Source: Succinispira mobilis DSM 6222 (GTDB taxonomy: Bacteria > Bacillota > Negativicutes > Acidaminococcales > Succinispiraceae). Taken from it: DNA of 64,000 nt. The DNA is taken from NCBI RefSeq assembly GCF_000384135.1, contig NZ_KB913028.1:771351-835350 (forward strand). The letters run 5' to 3'. Each line of letters opens with the position of its first letter. The first letter of the stretch is position 1. The position numbers and the translations under genes are program-made. The notes under the pieces are model-generated. The model worked only from the letters and a program-made list of their open reading frames with translations, searched no databases and was not told the DNA's origin. This document shows, one piece after another, positions 1 through 10,091 of this stretch.

Positions 1-1
1 G

Positions 2-1408
2 GTATGTCCGCTAGTAAATGCTCATTGGTGGGAAGAAAATATGGGCAAGGTTAGTTTGTTTTGGGCCGCTCTATTTACAATTCCTTCAGGGATCTTTTGG
101 GGATTTGGTCAAGCTGCATACGAATTTATACATATTATGTTAGTTGATTACGTGCCGTTTTTAACCCTAGTTGCGGGCTTGTTTGTTGTGGCAGGTGGAA
201 TTAATGTTAGTGGACGTTTACCAAATACACCACTTTCTAATACAATAATGTTATTTATTGGCACTTTTTTAGCTAGTATTGTTGGAACTACGGGAGCTAC
301 AATGCTGGTTATTAGACCACTAATTAATGCTAATAGTGATAGACGTATGAAAATGCATACAATAATTTTCTTGATTTTCCTAGTAAGTAATATTGGCGGG
401 GCCTTGACACCAGTCGGCGATCCTCCGCTATTTTTAGGGTTTTTACATGGGGTGCCTTTTTTTTGGACGTTAAAATTAATTGGCCCATGGTTAGTCAATA
501 TTTTCTTGCTGTTGACAGTATATTTTGCTTTAGATGCATTTTTTTATACACGACATAAATTACATATTAGTGAAGAAAGAGTTGCGGGTAGTGTAACTGG
601 CCCAGCAAAATGGAATGAAATTACAGCTAAAGAACAAGTAGCGGAAATTTTTAGTGTACATGTACATAATGACGAGATGCATGGCGAAAAAACTATTCCC
701 AAAATAAAAATTCTTGGACTACATAACTTGATTTTTTTAGCGGGCATTTTAGCAGCAGTTATTTTAAGTGGTACGCTGGCACATCATCCAATGTTTTATG
801 ATACTGCCAATAGTTGCTTAAAAGGTATAACTGTTATGCAGCATGCGGGACATGATTTTAATATAGCTTATATAAATATCGCAAGAGATGTAACAATTTT
901 ATTGATGGCATTGTGTTCTTTAAAGTTTACGTCGAAAGAAATTAGAACAAATAATAAATTTACTTGGATGCCAGTACAAGAGGTAGGCTTACTATTTGCC
1001 GGCATTTTCGCCACTATAGTTCCAGCTTTGCAAATTTTGCAAGTACGTGGTAATGAGCTTGGTGTTAATACTCCGGTAGAGTTTTTTTGGGCAACTGGAA
1101 TACTTTCGAGTTTTCTTGATAATGCTCCTACTTATTTGGTGTTTACGAGTATGGCTGGGCAAATGGGTGCCACAACGGGTGTTATTACTGACTTGGGCAT
1201 ACTCAATGAACAGGTTTTAATGGCCATCTCCTGTGGAGCGGTGTTCATGGGTGCGAATACTTATATAGGCAATGCGCCTAATTTTATGACAAAGTCAATT
1301 GCTGAAGAAAATGGGATAAGGATGCCAAGCTTCTTTGGTTATATGCTTTGGTCGGGTGCGATTTTAATTCCGTTGTTTTTATTAAATACAGTATTGTTTT
1401 TCCGGTAG
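2..1408 (+). CDS. Sodium/proton antiporter, NhaD/citrate-transporter-like family (5' end missing)
   Basis: Polytopic inner-membrane ion transporter that probably exchanges Na+ for H+. The frame is open from base 2, and the 13 codons before the ATG at 41 read VCPLVNAHWWEEN, which fits the family's interior. The ATG at 41 is therefore probably not the start, and the true N-terminus lies outside the window. About ten hydrophobic segments are visible. Family-like stretches include GGALTPVGDPPLFLGFLHG in the first third and SSFLDNAPTYLVF and GANTYIGNAPNFM near the C-terminus; the paired DNAPT/GNAPN segments are typical of ion-transporter superfamily re-entrant loops. The exact ion cannot be read from sequence; a carboxylate transporter of the same superfamily is the alternative. 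Confidence 0.85.
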   Translation, partial: VCPLVNAHWWEENMGKVSLFWAALFTIPSGIFWGFGQAAYEFIHIMLVDYVPFLTLVAGLFVVAGGINVSGRLPNTPLSNTIMLFIGTFLASIVGTTGATMLVIRPLINANSDRRMKMHTIIFLIFLVSNIGGALTPVGDPPLFLGFLHGVPFFWTLKLIGPWLVNIFLLLTVYFALDAFFYTRHKLHISEERVAGSVTGPAKWNEITAKEQVAEIFSVHVHNDEMHGEKTIPKIKILGLHNLIFLAGILAAVILSGTLAHHPMFYDTANSCLKGITVMQHAGHDFNIAYINIARDVTILLMALCSLKFTSKEIRTNNKFTWMPVQEVGLLFAGIFATIVPALQILQVRGNELGVNTPVEFFWATGILSSFLDNAPTYLVFTSMAGQMGATTGVITDLGILNEQVLMAISCGAVFMGANTYIGNAPNFMTKSIAEENGIRMPSFFGYMLWSGAILIPLFLLNTVLFFR

Positions 1409-1444
1409 TTTTGTATAAAAAAGCTATTAATATTAAAGGAAATT

Positions 1445-1491
1445 TGCTATAATAAAGGTTGCGAAGAGGCAGAAAGTATCTTCTGCCTCTT
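1445..1491 (+). promoter_or_regulatory. Extended -10 promoter followed by a hairpin
   Basis: A perfect extended -10 (TGcTATAAT, 1445-1453) lies between the antiporter gene and the next gene; no good -35 was found at 17 bases. Right after the expected start site is a perfect 11-bp inverted repeat (1464-1474 with 1481-1491, 6-base loop). The tail after it is mixed T and A, so it is a weak terminator. It may end antiporter transcription or form the 5' end of the downstream mRNA. Confidence 0.5.
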
Positions 1492-1525
1492 TAAATTTAT
1501 AAAAACTAGTATAGGAGGTTGTAAT

Positions 1526-2017
1526 TTGGAAATTTATCGGGAAGTATCCAGAGAAGATTCGGAAAGAAACTTTTATCGCTATGGCGCTCTATTAGTAATA
1601 TTAGCATTATTTGCCTGGGAAGCCTATCAGTCTAGTTTAGGGAAGATTAGTTTATTAGGCTGGTCTTATGCAACAATATTTTTAGGCTTATGGGTCTGGC
1701 GCTGTATATTTACATACACATATATACTTACAGATACAGAATTTATTGTATTAAGCCATGGATTAGGATTTACGCGTAAATATGTGAACAAATTAGAGCT
1801 TACAGAAAGTTATACTAATAAATATGTAAAAAGCTTTTTTAAGAAAACGAAGTTGCGACATTATATTCATCGCTATTCTTCAGTGGACGACGAAACAATG
1901 CGTTTGATTGTATTTAATGAAAATGGCTCGTTAAGAGGAGTTTTGTTTAAAGTAAGTGATAGATTTATCAAAGAATTGAGAAAAAAAATGCCTGAGAAAT
2001 TTTTACCTTTAGAATAA
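1526..2017 (+). CDS. Unknown membrane-anchored protein, possibly bacterial PH-like
   Basis: A 163-residue protein starting at TTG, with AGGAGG 7 bases upstream. Two hydrophobic segments (about residues 18-36 and 45-62) are followed by a basic, beta-rich cytoplasmic part of about 100 residues containing YILTDTEFIVLSHGLG. A membrane hairpin followed by such a domain resembles bacterial PH (YdbS-like) proteins, but I cannot assign a family with certainty. It heads a run of closely spaced genes leading into maf-radC-mreBCD, so it may be co-transcribed with cell-shape genes. Function unknown. Confidence 0.7.
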   Translation: MEIYREVSREDSERNFYRYGALLVILALFAWEAYQSSLGKISLLGWSYATIFLGLWVWRCIFTYTYILTDTEFIVLSHGLGFTRKYVNKLELTESYTNKYVKSFFKKTKLRHYIHRYSSVDDETMRLIVFNENGSLRGVLFKVSDRFIKELRKKMPEKFLPLE

Positions 2018-2032
2018 CTGGTGGAGGACTTT

Positions 2033-2317
2033 ATGACAGACAGAGAAAGTATGGTTGTTTTAGAAAGATTAATTCAAATAATAGGTGTTTCTTTCGCGTA
2101 TATTTATTTAGTTGCAAGACTTATTGGGCAAGAGAACAAAAACACCTGGTTTAAAAAAAGGACTCGCTCTAGTTTTTTTACAAGAAGAGGTTTTATGGGG
2201 GATTACATTAATTTTGGTTATCCAGTTAGTTGGCAAGGGATTTTGGTTTTTCTTGCCATATATGGTGCCATTTTTTCTTTTGGATACTGGTATTTGTTTG
2301 TTTTACCATTGATTTAA
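2033..2317 (+). CDS. Unknown small membrane protein
   Basis: A 94-residue protein. An in-frame GTG at 2021 overlaps the ribosome binding site GGAGG (2023-2027), so the ATG at 2033 is chosen. There is a moderately hydrophobic N-terminal segment (residues 11-28), a basic middle (KKRTRSSFFTRRGF) and a strongly hydrophobic C-terminal third. It lies 15 bases after the previous gene and was probably translated with it. No family recognised and no catalytic motif visible; probably a small integral membrane protein. Confidence 0.6.
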   Translation: MTDRESMVVLERLIQIIGVSFAYIYLVARLIGQENKNTWFKKRTRSSFFTRRGFMGDYINFGYPVSWQGILVFLAIYGAIFSFGYWYLFVLPLI

Positions 2318-2345
2318 ATAAGCAAGGAAATTGAGAGGGTTAATA

Positions 2346-2720
2346 GTGAAAGAGCAAATTGGGACAGTTATTGAAGTATATAGTACGCAAGCCAAGGTAA
2401 AAATGGGAGATAACCAACAACGAATAATTGATGCTTGGAATAGTGTGGGTGCTAAGGTTGGCAATAAAGTAAATGTAGAAGAGCGGGAAGTAAATATCCG
2501 CAAGTTGCAACTTATAACTTTTGGGTTGCCGATATTAGCGTTTTTAGCAGGATTTCTTTTTGGGGGGAATTTAGCAAATTATTTTGACCAAAATGTTTGG
2601 TTGGGCCGAGGAATTGGCGGTGTTGTTTGGTCAATTATTTCACTTTTTTACATAATTCCTTTAAGGAAAAATTTGAGTGGGAAAGATAATTATTGGATTG
2701 TCAGCAAAATAATTAATTAG
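2346..2720 (+). CDS. RseC/MucC-like membrane protein lacking the family cysteines
   Basis: A 124-residue protein. The GTG at 2346 is preferred over the TTG at 2331 because GAGAGGG (2333-2339) sits at correct distance only from the GTG. It opens with a short beta region (IGTVIEVYSTQAKVKMG), has the VGAKVGNKVNV turn, and carries two membrane segments (about residues 57-76 and 90-108). This is the architecture of the RseC/MucC (SoxR-reducing system) family. Relatives usually have a cysteine cluster in the N-terminal domain; this protein has no cysteine, so a redox role is unlikely. Assignment rests on architecture and short similarities. Confidence 0.5.
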   Translation: MKEQIGTVIEVYSTQAKVKMGDNQQRIIDAWNSVGAKVGNKVNVEEREVNIRKLQLITFGLPILAFLAGFLFGGNLANYFDQNVWLGRGIGGVVWSIISLFYIIPLRKNLSGKDNYWIVSKIIN

Positions 2721-2734
2721 CGAGGTGAATATAT

Positions 2735-3313
2735 ATGGAGTTTATTTTAGCTTCAGCCTCGCCTAGACGCAAAGACTTATTAGAGCAAATTGGTATTAAA
2801 GCACAAATACTTCCGAGTGAATTTCAAGAAGCTTCTAGCGGCGAAGACGTTTATCAGTTGTTGGAAACTAATACTTTAGGTAAACTAAACGATGTTGAGG
2901 GAAAAGTGTTGAATACTGATAAAGTTATCATTGCTGCGGATACGGTTGTGGTGCTTGATGGTAGAATTCTAGGGAAACCGGCTGATTTACATGAGGCAGT
3001 TAGTATGTTAGAATCTTTATCTGGCCGAGAACATAGTGTTTTGACTGGTTTGGCAATAAGTTACGCAGGTAAAAGAAACTATCAATTTCTAGAAACTAAG
3101 GTGAAATTTAAAACTTTAACTAAGGACGAAATTTATAGTTACGTGAACACTGGTGAAGGTTTGGATAAAGCGGGTGGCTATGCTGTTCAAGGGTTAGGGG
3201 CGGTTTTTGTTGAAAAGATTAAGGGGTGTTATAACAATGTTGTTGGTTTACCATTGAATTTATTATATTCAATGCTGAATTGTTGGCAAATTAAGACTCC
3301 AAAATTGAAGTAG
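2735..3313 (+). CDS. maf: Maf family nucleoside triphosphate pyrophosphatase (dTTP/UTP type)
   Basis: Cytoplasmic house-cleaning enzyme that hydrolyses dTTP, UTP and modified pyrimidine triphosphates to the monophosphate and pyrophosphate; overexpression of homologues blocks septation. Visible are the N-terminal SASPRR motif (residues 7-12), the catalytic Asp69 in AADTVV, GKP at 80-82, and K145-AGGYAVQG, the pattern of the dTTP/UTP subclass. Its 192 residues match the family. GAGGTG precedes the ATG. It starts the maf-radC-mreB block, the same order as in B. subtilis. Confidence 0.95.
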   Translation: MEFILASASPRRKDLLEQIGIKAQILPSEFQEASSGEDVYQLLETNTLGKLNDVEGKVLNTDKVIIAADTVVVLDGRILGKPADLHEAVSMLESLSGREHSVLTGLAISYAGKRNYQFLETKVKFKTLTKDEIYSYVNTGEGLDKAGGYAVQGLGAVFVEKIKGCYNNVVGLPLNLLYSMLNCWQIKTPKLK

Positions 3314-3334
3314 ACACTTTAAAGAGGTGTGGAT

Positions 3335-5075
<1,741 letters not shown>

Positions 5076-5083
5076 GGTCAGAT

Positions 5084-5956
5084 ATGAGACTAATAGATAA
5101 GCATAAAAATTTTATATATGCACTAGTGATAATAGTGTTGTGTTTCTTTGTGGCGCGTAATGATTCTAGGTCGCTGTTAAATATTTTATTTTTAAACGTC
5201 TTAACACCAGTACAAGAAAAAGTTACTGATGGTGGAAGTTGGTTGGTTGGGCGCAAGGATTATTATTTTAATTTAGCCCATATTTATCAAGAAAATAATC
5301 GTTTAAAAAAAGAAGTTGAAGAATTACAAGCTGCTAATTATTCTACGGTAGAAGTTTGGGCAGAAAATAAGCGTTTACGGGAATTGCTCGCTTATCGGGA
5401 AGAAAATCGCCAGTTCACCTTAATTACTGCTAAGGTAATAGGGAGAGCTCCAGGCAGAATTAAAAACGAGTTTATTATTAACCGTGGTCGAGTTGATGGT
5501 ATTAAAGAAAATATGCCAGTTGTTACCGCTGATGGTTTGATTGGTAGTATTGCTATGTTGTATGATAATTCAGCAAAAGTCAATCTGATTTCGCATCCCC
5601 AAAGTTCCGTGGGTGGACTAGTTCAACGAGTTGCTTCGAGAGCAGTGGGAATTGTTGGTGGGGAAGTAATAGATGGGCAGTATTTAAAAGTTAGTAAGTT
5701 ATCGCGTGATGCAGATGTCATTGTCGGCGACAAAATTATTACTTCAGGTTTTGGTGGGATTTACCCAAAAGGCCTGCTGATAGGTGAAGTTTTGAAGGTG
5801 GAAAATGCAGATGGCGGTTTGCTAAAATATGCTATAATTAAACCGAGTGTTAATTATGATAAGTTAGAAGAGGTTATGATAATTACCAATGTTAATACTT
5901 TACCAGAAGTTGTAGGCAATAACTTGTTAAATAAGCCAATCGGAGAGAAAAAATGA
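5084..5956 (+). CDS. mreC: Rod shape-determining protein MreC
   Basis: Bitopic elongasome scaffold that links MreB/MreD to PBP2 outside the membrane. The ATG at 5084 follows GAGGT by 5 bases; an in-frame GTG at 5072 overlaps the mreB stop and is less likely. It has one N-terminal membrane segment (about residues 8-25), a heptad-rich coiled coil (NRLKKEVEELQAAN, about 65-105), then beta-barrel domains containing NRGRVDGIKENMPVVTADGL and ITSGFGGIYPKGLLIGEV, both family hallmarks. 290 residues is normal. Confidence 0.96.
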   Translation: MRLIDKHKNFIYALVIIVLCFFVARNDSRSLLNILFLNVLTPVQEKVTDGGSWLVGRKDYYFNLAHIYQENNRLKKEVEELQAANYSTVEVWAENKRLRELLAYREENRQFTLITAKVIGRAPGRIKNEFIINRGRVDGIKENMPVVTADGLIGSIAMLYDNSAKVNLISHPQSSVGGLVQRVASRAVGIVGGEVIDGQYLKVSKLSRDADVIVGDKIITSGFGGIYPKGLLIGEVLKVENADGGLLKYAIIKPSVNYDKLEEVMIITNVNTLPEVVGNNLLNKPIGEKK

Positions 5957-6444
5957 AAAGAGAATTAGCCGTGTTATTTACGACAATACTAATTTTATTT
6001 ATCCAAATAACTGTATGGCCGATGACTTTTTTTGCTAAAAGTGAAATTGTTTTGCCGTTGGTATATATTATAACTTTAAGTATGGTGTTTCCTTTAAAAA
6101 CTAGCTTATTTAATGCTTTTATTGTTGGCGCAGTTCAAGATAACTTGTCTGGTGGGATGTTTGTTTTTCATTTGTTAACTACTTTAGTGTTGTCTTATAT
6201 TATAATTCAAATTAGAGAAAAAACTTTCCGTGATAATGTTTATTTGTCTATCTTTTTAACTGCTGCTTTTTTGGTGGCATATAATGTGATTTATATAGTT
6301 TGGTCGTTGCTGGCTGGCTATGTTGTTTATAGTTGGATAAATATTTTAACTGATATGTTAGTTGGTGTGTTTGCTAGTTCAATAGTTGCTTATCCGTTAC
6401 ATATTCTGTGCAAAAAACTATATCAACAAACTGATTTCAGCTAA
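5953..6444 (+). CDS. mreD: Rod shape-determining protein MreD
   Basis: Polytopic membrane component of the elongasome. The 163-residue protein is almost entirely hydrophobic, with about five membrane segments. FNAFIVGAVQDNLSGGMFVFH contains the family pattern G..qD..sg...G. Its ATG overlaps the mreC stop by 4 bases, so translation is coupled. MreD is poorly conserved in sequence, so position after mreC supports the call strongly. Confidence 0.92.
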   Translation: MKRELAVLFTTILILFIQITVWPMTFFAKSEIVLPLVYIITLSMVFPLKTSLFNAFIVGAVQDNLSGGMFVFHLLTTLVLSYIIIQIREKTFRDNVYLSIFLTAAFLVAYNVIYIVWSLLAGYVVYSWINILTDMLVGVFASSIVAYPLHILCKKLYQQTDFS

Positions 6445-6473
6445 AGTCGATAGGTTGTTCTTGGAGGATACTT

Positions 6474-8258
6474 ATGCTTAGTAAAAAATATACCTACAAA
6501 TTTGAATTTATGGGTATGCTTATCGGAATTTTATTTCTAGTTTTAATCATGCGCTTAGTATATATGCAAGTTTTTGAAGGTGATTCATATAAACGGAAGG
6601 CTGATGGAAATAGAATTAGAATAACTTCAATTATGGCTCCAAGAGGTATTTTTTATGACCGCAAGGGAGATGTTTTGGCTACAAATCGGCCTGGATTTAC
6701 AGTTTCCTTAGTGGTGACGAAAGGCAAAATCAATCAAGATAACTTAGGGAAATTAAGTAAAATACTTAATGTTTCAAGTGAAGAAATATTAAATAAAGTT
6801 TCTAAAAACACTGAGTTAAATCGAGTTGTTATAAAAACAGATGTTTCAGCAGAAATAGTTACAATGCTGGAAGAACGAAAGAGAGAATTTCCAGATGTTT
6901 TAATAGAAGTTCAACCTATAAGAATTTATTCACACAATCAATTGGCAGCACACATAATTGGTTATGTAGGTGATATAAATGAAACTGAGTTGGAAAAACT
7001 TAAGGAAAAAGGTTATGTAGCTGGTAGCGTATTAGGTAAGATGGGTTTAGAAAAAAAATATGATGAATATCTGCGTGGGAAAGATGGTGCTAACCGAGTC
7101 GAAGTTGATGTTTCCGGTAATGTGGTAGATAATCTAGGCAAAGAGGAACCAGTTCCAGGTTACAATGTTCAATTGACGATAGATGCAGAATTGCAAAAGG
7201 CTGCTGAGCAGGCTTTAGATGCGCAAATGGAATATTTACGCAAATATGGTGGTAGTCCTAATGCTTATGCAGGCGCATTAGTTGCTTTGGATCCGAACAC
7301 TGGTGCAATTTTGGCTATGGTGAGTAGACCAACTTTTAATCCAAATTTGTTTTCTACGGGAATTTCCTATAAAGATTGGCGCGAGATAAATGAAAATCCA
7401 TTCCATCCTATGGATAATAAGGCTATAAGTGGTGAATATCCGCCAGGGTCGACTTTTAAAATTGTTACTGCGGCAACTGCCTTAGAAACGGGAAAAGTAA
7501 CGCCAGAAGAGTTATATTATGATCGTGGTTATCATCCGTTAGTTCCTGAAAAAGGCAATGATGAAGGCAAAGCTTTAGGCTCGATAAACTTAAAAACAGC
7601 GTTAGCTAAATCAGATAATGTATATTTTTATGAGATGGGTTTGCGGACAGGGATTGATAAGTTAGAGGAATATTCGAGGAAATTCGGCTTTGGTTCATTA
7701 ACAGGAATAAATTTAGATGGCGAATCAGAAGGTTTAGTTGCTAGTCGTGATTATAAACGTCGAGTTTTTGATGAGGACTGGTATTTAGCAGAAACTTTTG
7801 ATGCGACAATTGGACAAGGTTTCCAACTAGCCACGCCTATACAACTAGCCATAGCAACAGCAAGTGTTGCTAATGGCGGCATAAGATATCGTCCATACTT
7901 AATTGAGAAAATCTTAGATCAGAATGGAAAAGTAATTAAGGAATTTAAAAAAGAAAAAATAGCAGATATCGGTGTTAGTAAAAGTAATTTAGCCGCGATT
8001 AACTTAGGTTTGCGTGGTGTAGCTCAAGAAGGTGGTACTGGACAGCAGTTGAAAGATTTCCCAATACCAATAGCCGGGAAAACAGGAACAGCAGAAAACC
8101 CGCATGGCAAAAATCATGGTGTTTTTGTTGGCTATGCACCATTTGACAATCCTAGCATTGTTGTGGCAATTATTATTGATCAAGGTGGTTACGCAAGTAT
8201 GTCCGTAGTACCAGTTGCTAGAAAAGTTTTTGCGGCAGCATTTGGGATAAAGGAGTAG
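6474..8258 (+). CDS. mrdA: Penicillin-binding protein 2, peptidoglycan transpeptidase
   Basis: Class B penicillin-binding protein that cross-links peptidoglycan during elongation, partnered with the glycan polymerase RodA encoded downstream. It has an N-terminal membrane anchor (about residues 12-31), then the pedestal/dimerisation domain including APRGIFYDRKGDVLA. The transpeptidase domain shows Ser326 in STFK, SDN at 380-382 and KTGT at 536-539, all three active-site motifs intact. 594 residues is typical. GGAGG precedes the ATG. Its place between mreD and minC ties it to shape control. Confidence 0.96.
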   Translation: MLSKKYTYKFEFMGMLIGILFLVLIMRLVYMQVFEGDSYKRKADGNRIRITSIMAPRGIFYDRKGDVLATNRPGFTVSLVVTKGKINQDNLGKLSKILNVSSEEILNKVSKNTELNRVVIKTDVSAEIVTMLEERKREFPDVLIEVQPIRIYSHNQLAAHIIGYVGDINETELEKLKEKGYVAGSVLGKMGLEKKYDEYLRGKDGANRVEVDVSGNVVDNLGKEEPVPGYNVQLTIDAELQKAAEQALDAQMEYLRKYGGSPNAYAGALVALDPNTGAILAMVSRPTFNPNLFSTGISYKDWREINENPFHPMDNKAISGEYPPGSTFKIVTAATALETGKVTPEELYYDRGYHPLVPEKGNDEGKALGSINLKTALAKSDNVYFYEMGLRTGIDKLEEYSRKFGFGSLTGINLDGESEGLVASRDYKRRVFDEDWYLAETFDATIGQGFQLATPIQLAIATASVANGGIRYRPYLIEKILDQNGKVIKEFKKEKIADIGVSKSNLAAINLGLRGVAQEGGTGQQLKDFPIPIAGKTGTAENPHGKNHGVFVGYAPFDNPSIVVAIIIDQGGYASMSVVPVARKVFAAAFGIKE

Positions 8259-8263
8259 ATGTT

Positions 8264-8950
8264 ATGCAGGAAAAATTGACTTTAAAGGGCAAAAAAAATG
8301 GTTTGGAACTGCATGTGCAAGATGACCTAGATTTTGAAGAATTATTAACTTTAGTTGAGAAAAAATTAAAAGCAACGGGAGATTTTTTGAAGAAGTCTCC
8401 TGTTGAAATGAATATTTCACTTATAGGTAAAGTGATTTTAAAAGATGAGCAAAAAGAAATACTAAAAGCTCTTATGGAAAAATATTCTTTAACATATGTT
8501 GAAACAGAACTTATTGCTAAACCAACAAAAATAACTTCGGAGAAAATGACAATTGATATTGAAGAAAATAAACAAAAAGTTTGTGAGAGCAATATTTCAT
8601 TTGTAAATGGTGAAGTTGCAGAGGAACAGTGTTTGATAGTATATAAAACATTGCGTGGCGGGCAGCATGTTAGTTATTGTGGTTCCGTTGTAATAATTGG
8701 CGATGTGAATCCAGGTGCAACAGTATTGGCCGAAGGGAATATTACGATTAGTGGCGTGAGCCGAGGATTTTTACATGCAGGCGCTTTAGGTGATGCTGAG
8801 GCTGTAATTACAGCAAGCAAGATAATCGGTGGTCAATTACGTATTTCTGAATACATAGCTGTGGGCGGACAAGATATAACAAATAGCTCCAAAGTACTAG
8901 AGCGTGCAAAAGTGGTAGATGGTAATATAGTTATATACAATTTAGTATAA
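8264..8950 (+). CDS. minC: Septum site-determining protein MinC
   Basis: Inhibitor of FtsZ assembly, recruited to the membrane by MinD. The N-terminal about 100 residues form the variable FtsZ-inhibiting domain. The C-terminal part is the conserved beta-helix that binds MinD, with GGQHVSYCGSVVIIGDVNPGA and the glycine turns SGVSRGFLHAGALGD. The 228 residues are full length. AGGAG lies 8 bases before the ATG, and minD follows after 44 bases. Confidence 0.95.
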   Translation: MQEKLTLKGKKNGLELHVQDDLDFEELLTLVEKKLKATGDFLKKSPVEMNISLIGKVILKDEQKEILKALMEKYSLTYVETELIAKPTKITSEKMTIDIEENKQKVCESNISFVNGEVAEEQCLIVYKTLRGGQHVSYCGSVVIIGDVNPGATVLAEGNITISGVSRGFLHAGALGDAEAVITASKIIGGQLRISEYIAVGGQDITNSSKVLERAKVVDGNIVIYNLV

Positions 8951-8994
8951 GCAATAAATTACAACAAAAATATTGAAGTAAGGAGCTAAAGCAT

Positions 8995-9786
8995 ATGGGT
9001 GAAGTTATTGTTATAACATCAGGTAAAGGTGGCGTAGGCAAGACTACTACTACAGCGAATCTAGGTGCAGGGTTAGCAATGCAAGATAAGAGTGTTGTGT
9101 TGATTGATACTGATATCGGTTTAAGAAACCTAGATGTGGTTATGGGTTTGGAAAACAGAATAGTTTTTGATTTAGTCGATGTGGTTGAAGGACGTTGTCA
9201 ATTAAAAAAAGCATTAATAAAAGATCGCCGTTATGAAAAGTTGTTTTTGCTACCGGCATCACAAACAAAAGATAAAAATAGCGTAAACCCAGAGCAAATG
9301 GTAGAATTATGTGCTGAACTCAAAAAAGAATTTGACTATGTTTTGATTGATTGTCCAGCCGGGATTGAAAGTGGCTTTAAAAATGCGATTGCTGGAGCCG
9401 ACAAGGCAATAATTGTAACAATGCCAGAAGTTTCGTCAGTACGGGATGCAGACCGCATAATTGGTCTATTAGAATCAGCTGGTTTGTCCAATCCACGGTT
9501 AATCGTAAATAGAATTAGGACTAATATGGTAAAACGGGGCGATATGCTAGATATTCGTGATATAGAAGATATTTTGGCGATAAAATTAATTGGCATGATT
9601 CCAGATGACGAACAGGTTATAATTTCTACTAATAAAGGTGAGCCAGTGGTAGTAGCAGAAGATTCAATAGCAGCAAGAGCTTATAACAACATTGTTGGTA
9701 GAATGTTGGGACAGGAAATTCCGTTTATAAACTTGAATCATCAAGAAAGTTTTTTTGAAAAGATTAAAAATATTTTTAGAAAATGA
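8995..9786 (+). CDS. minD: Septum site-determining ATPase MinD
   Basis: ParA/MinD-type ATPase that binds the membrane in its ATP dimer form and carries MinC. The deviant Walker A motif GKGGVGKTTT runs from Gly10 with Lys11 and Lys16. DTDIGLRNLDVVMG and VLIDCPAGIESGF are classical MinD stretches. The C-terminus ends in an amphipathic basic helix (SFFEKIKNIFRK) matching the membrane-targeting sequence. 263 residues. Because minE follows, the system probably oscillates rather than being held at the poles. Confidence 0.97.
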   Translation: MGEVIVITSGKGGVGKTTTTANLGAGLAMQDKSVVLIDTDIGLRNLDVVMGLENRIVFDLVDVVEGRCQLKKALIKDRRYEKLFLLPASQTKDKNSVNPEQMVELCAELKKEFDYVLIDCPAGIESGFKNAIAGADKAIIVTMPEVSSVRDADRIIGLLESAGLSNPRLIVNRIRTNMVKRGDMLDIRDIEDILAIKLIGMIPDDEQVIISTNKGEPVVVAEDSIAARAYNNIVGRMLGQEIPFINLNHQESFFEKIKNIFRK

Positions 9787-9807
9787 ATTTAGGGATGGTG
9801 CTGTAAC

Positions 9808-10077
9808 ATGATGGATTTAATACAAAAGTTTTTCTCTTCTAATAGTCGTGATAAAGCTGGGTCTAAAAATATTGCGAAGGAAAGATTGCAATTTGTTTTA
9901 GTACAAGATAAATTAGAAATCTCACCAAGAAATCTTGAAAAAATAAAAGACGAATTAATTGCAGTACTTTCCAAGTATGTAGAAATAGATCGGGAATATA
10001 TTGATATTACTTTGAATAAAATTGATACATCAACAGCTATAATTGCTAATATTCCTGTTAAAAAGAAAAAAGGTTAG
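9808..10077 (+). CDS. minE: Cell division topological specificity factor MinE
   Basis: Small regulator that stimulates MinD ATPase and sets Min oscillation. The 89-residue protein starts with an amphipathic helix (MMDLIQKFFSS), has an AKERLQFVLVQDK segment matching the family's MinD-interacting helix/strand, and ends with the topological-specificity domain (ISPRNLEKIKDELIAVLSKYVEID). Bacilli usually lack MinE and use DivIVA/MinJ, so its presence here is a lineage clue. It is separated from minD by 21 bases. Confidence 0.93.
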   Translation: MMDLIQKFFSSNSRDKAGSKNIAKERLQFVLVQDKLEISPRNLEKIKDELIAVLSKYVEIDREYIDITLNKIDTSTAIIANIPVKKKKG

Positions 10078-10091
10078 TTTGTGGGGAAAAA

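Noticed and set aside
2112-2312. Second plus-strand frame inside the 2033-2317 gene
   Set aside because: Alternative frame without its own ribosome binding site; the 2033 frame is in step with its neighbours.
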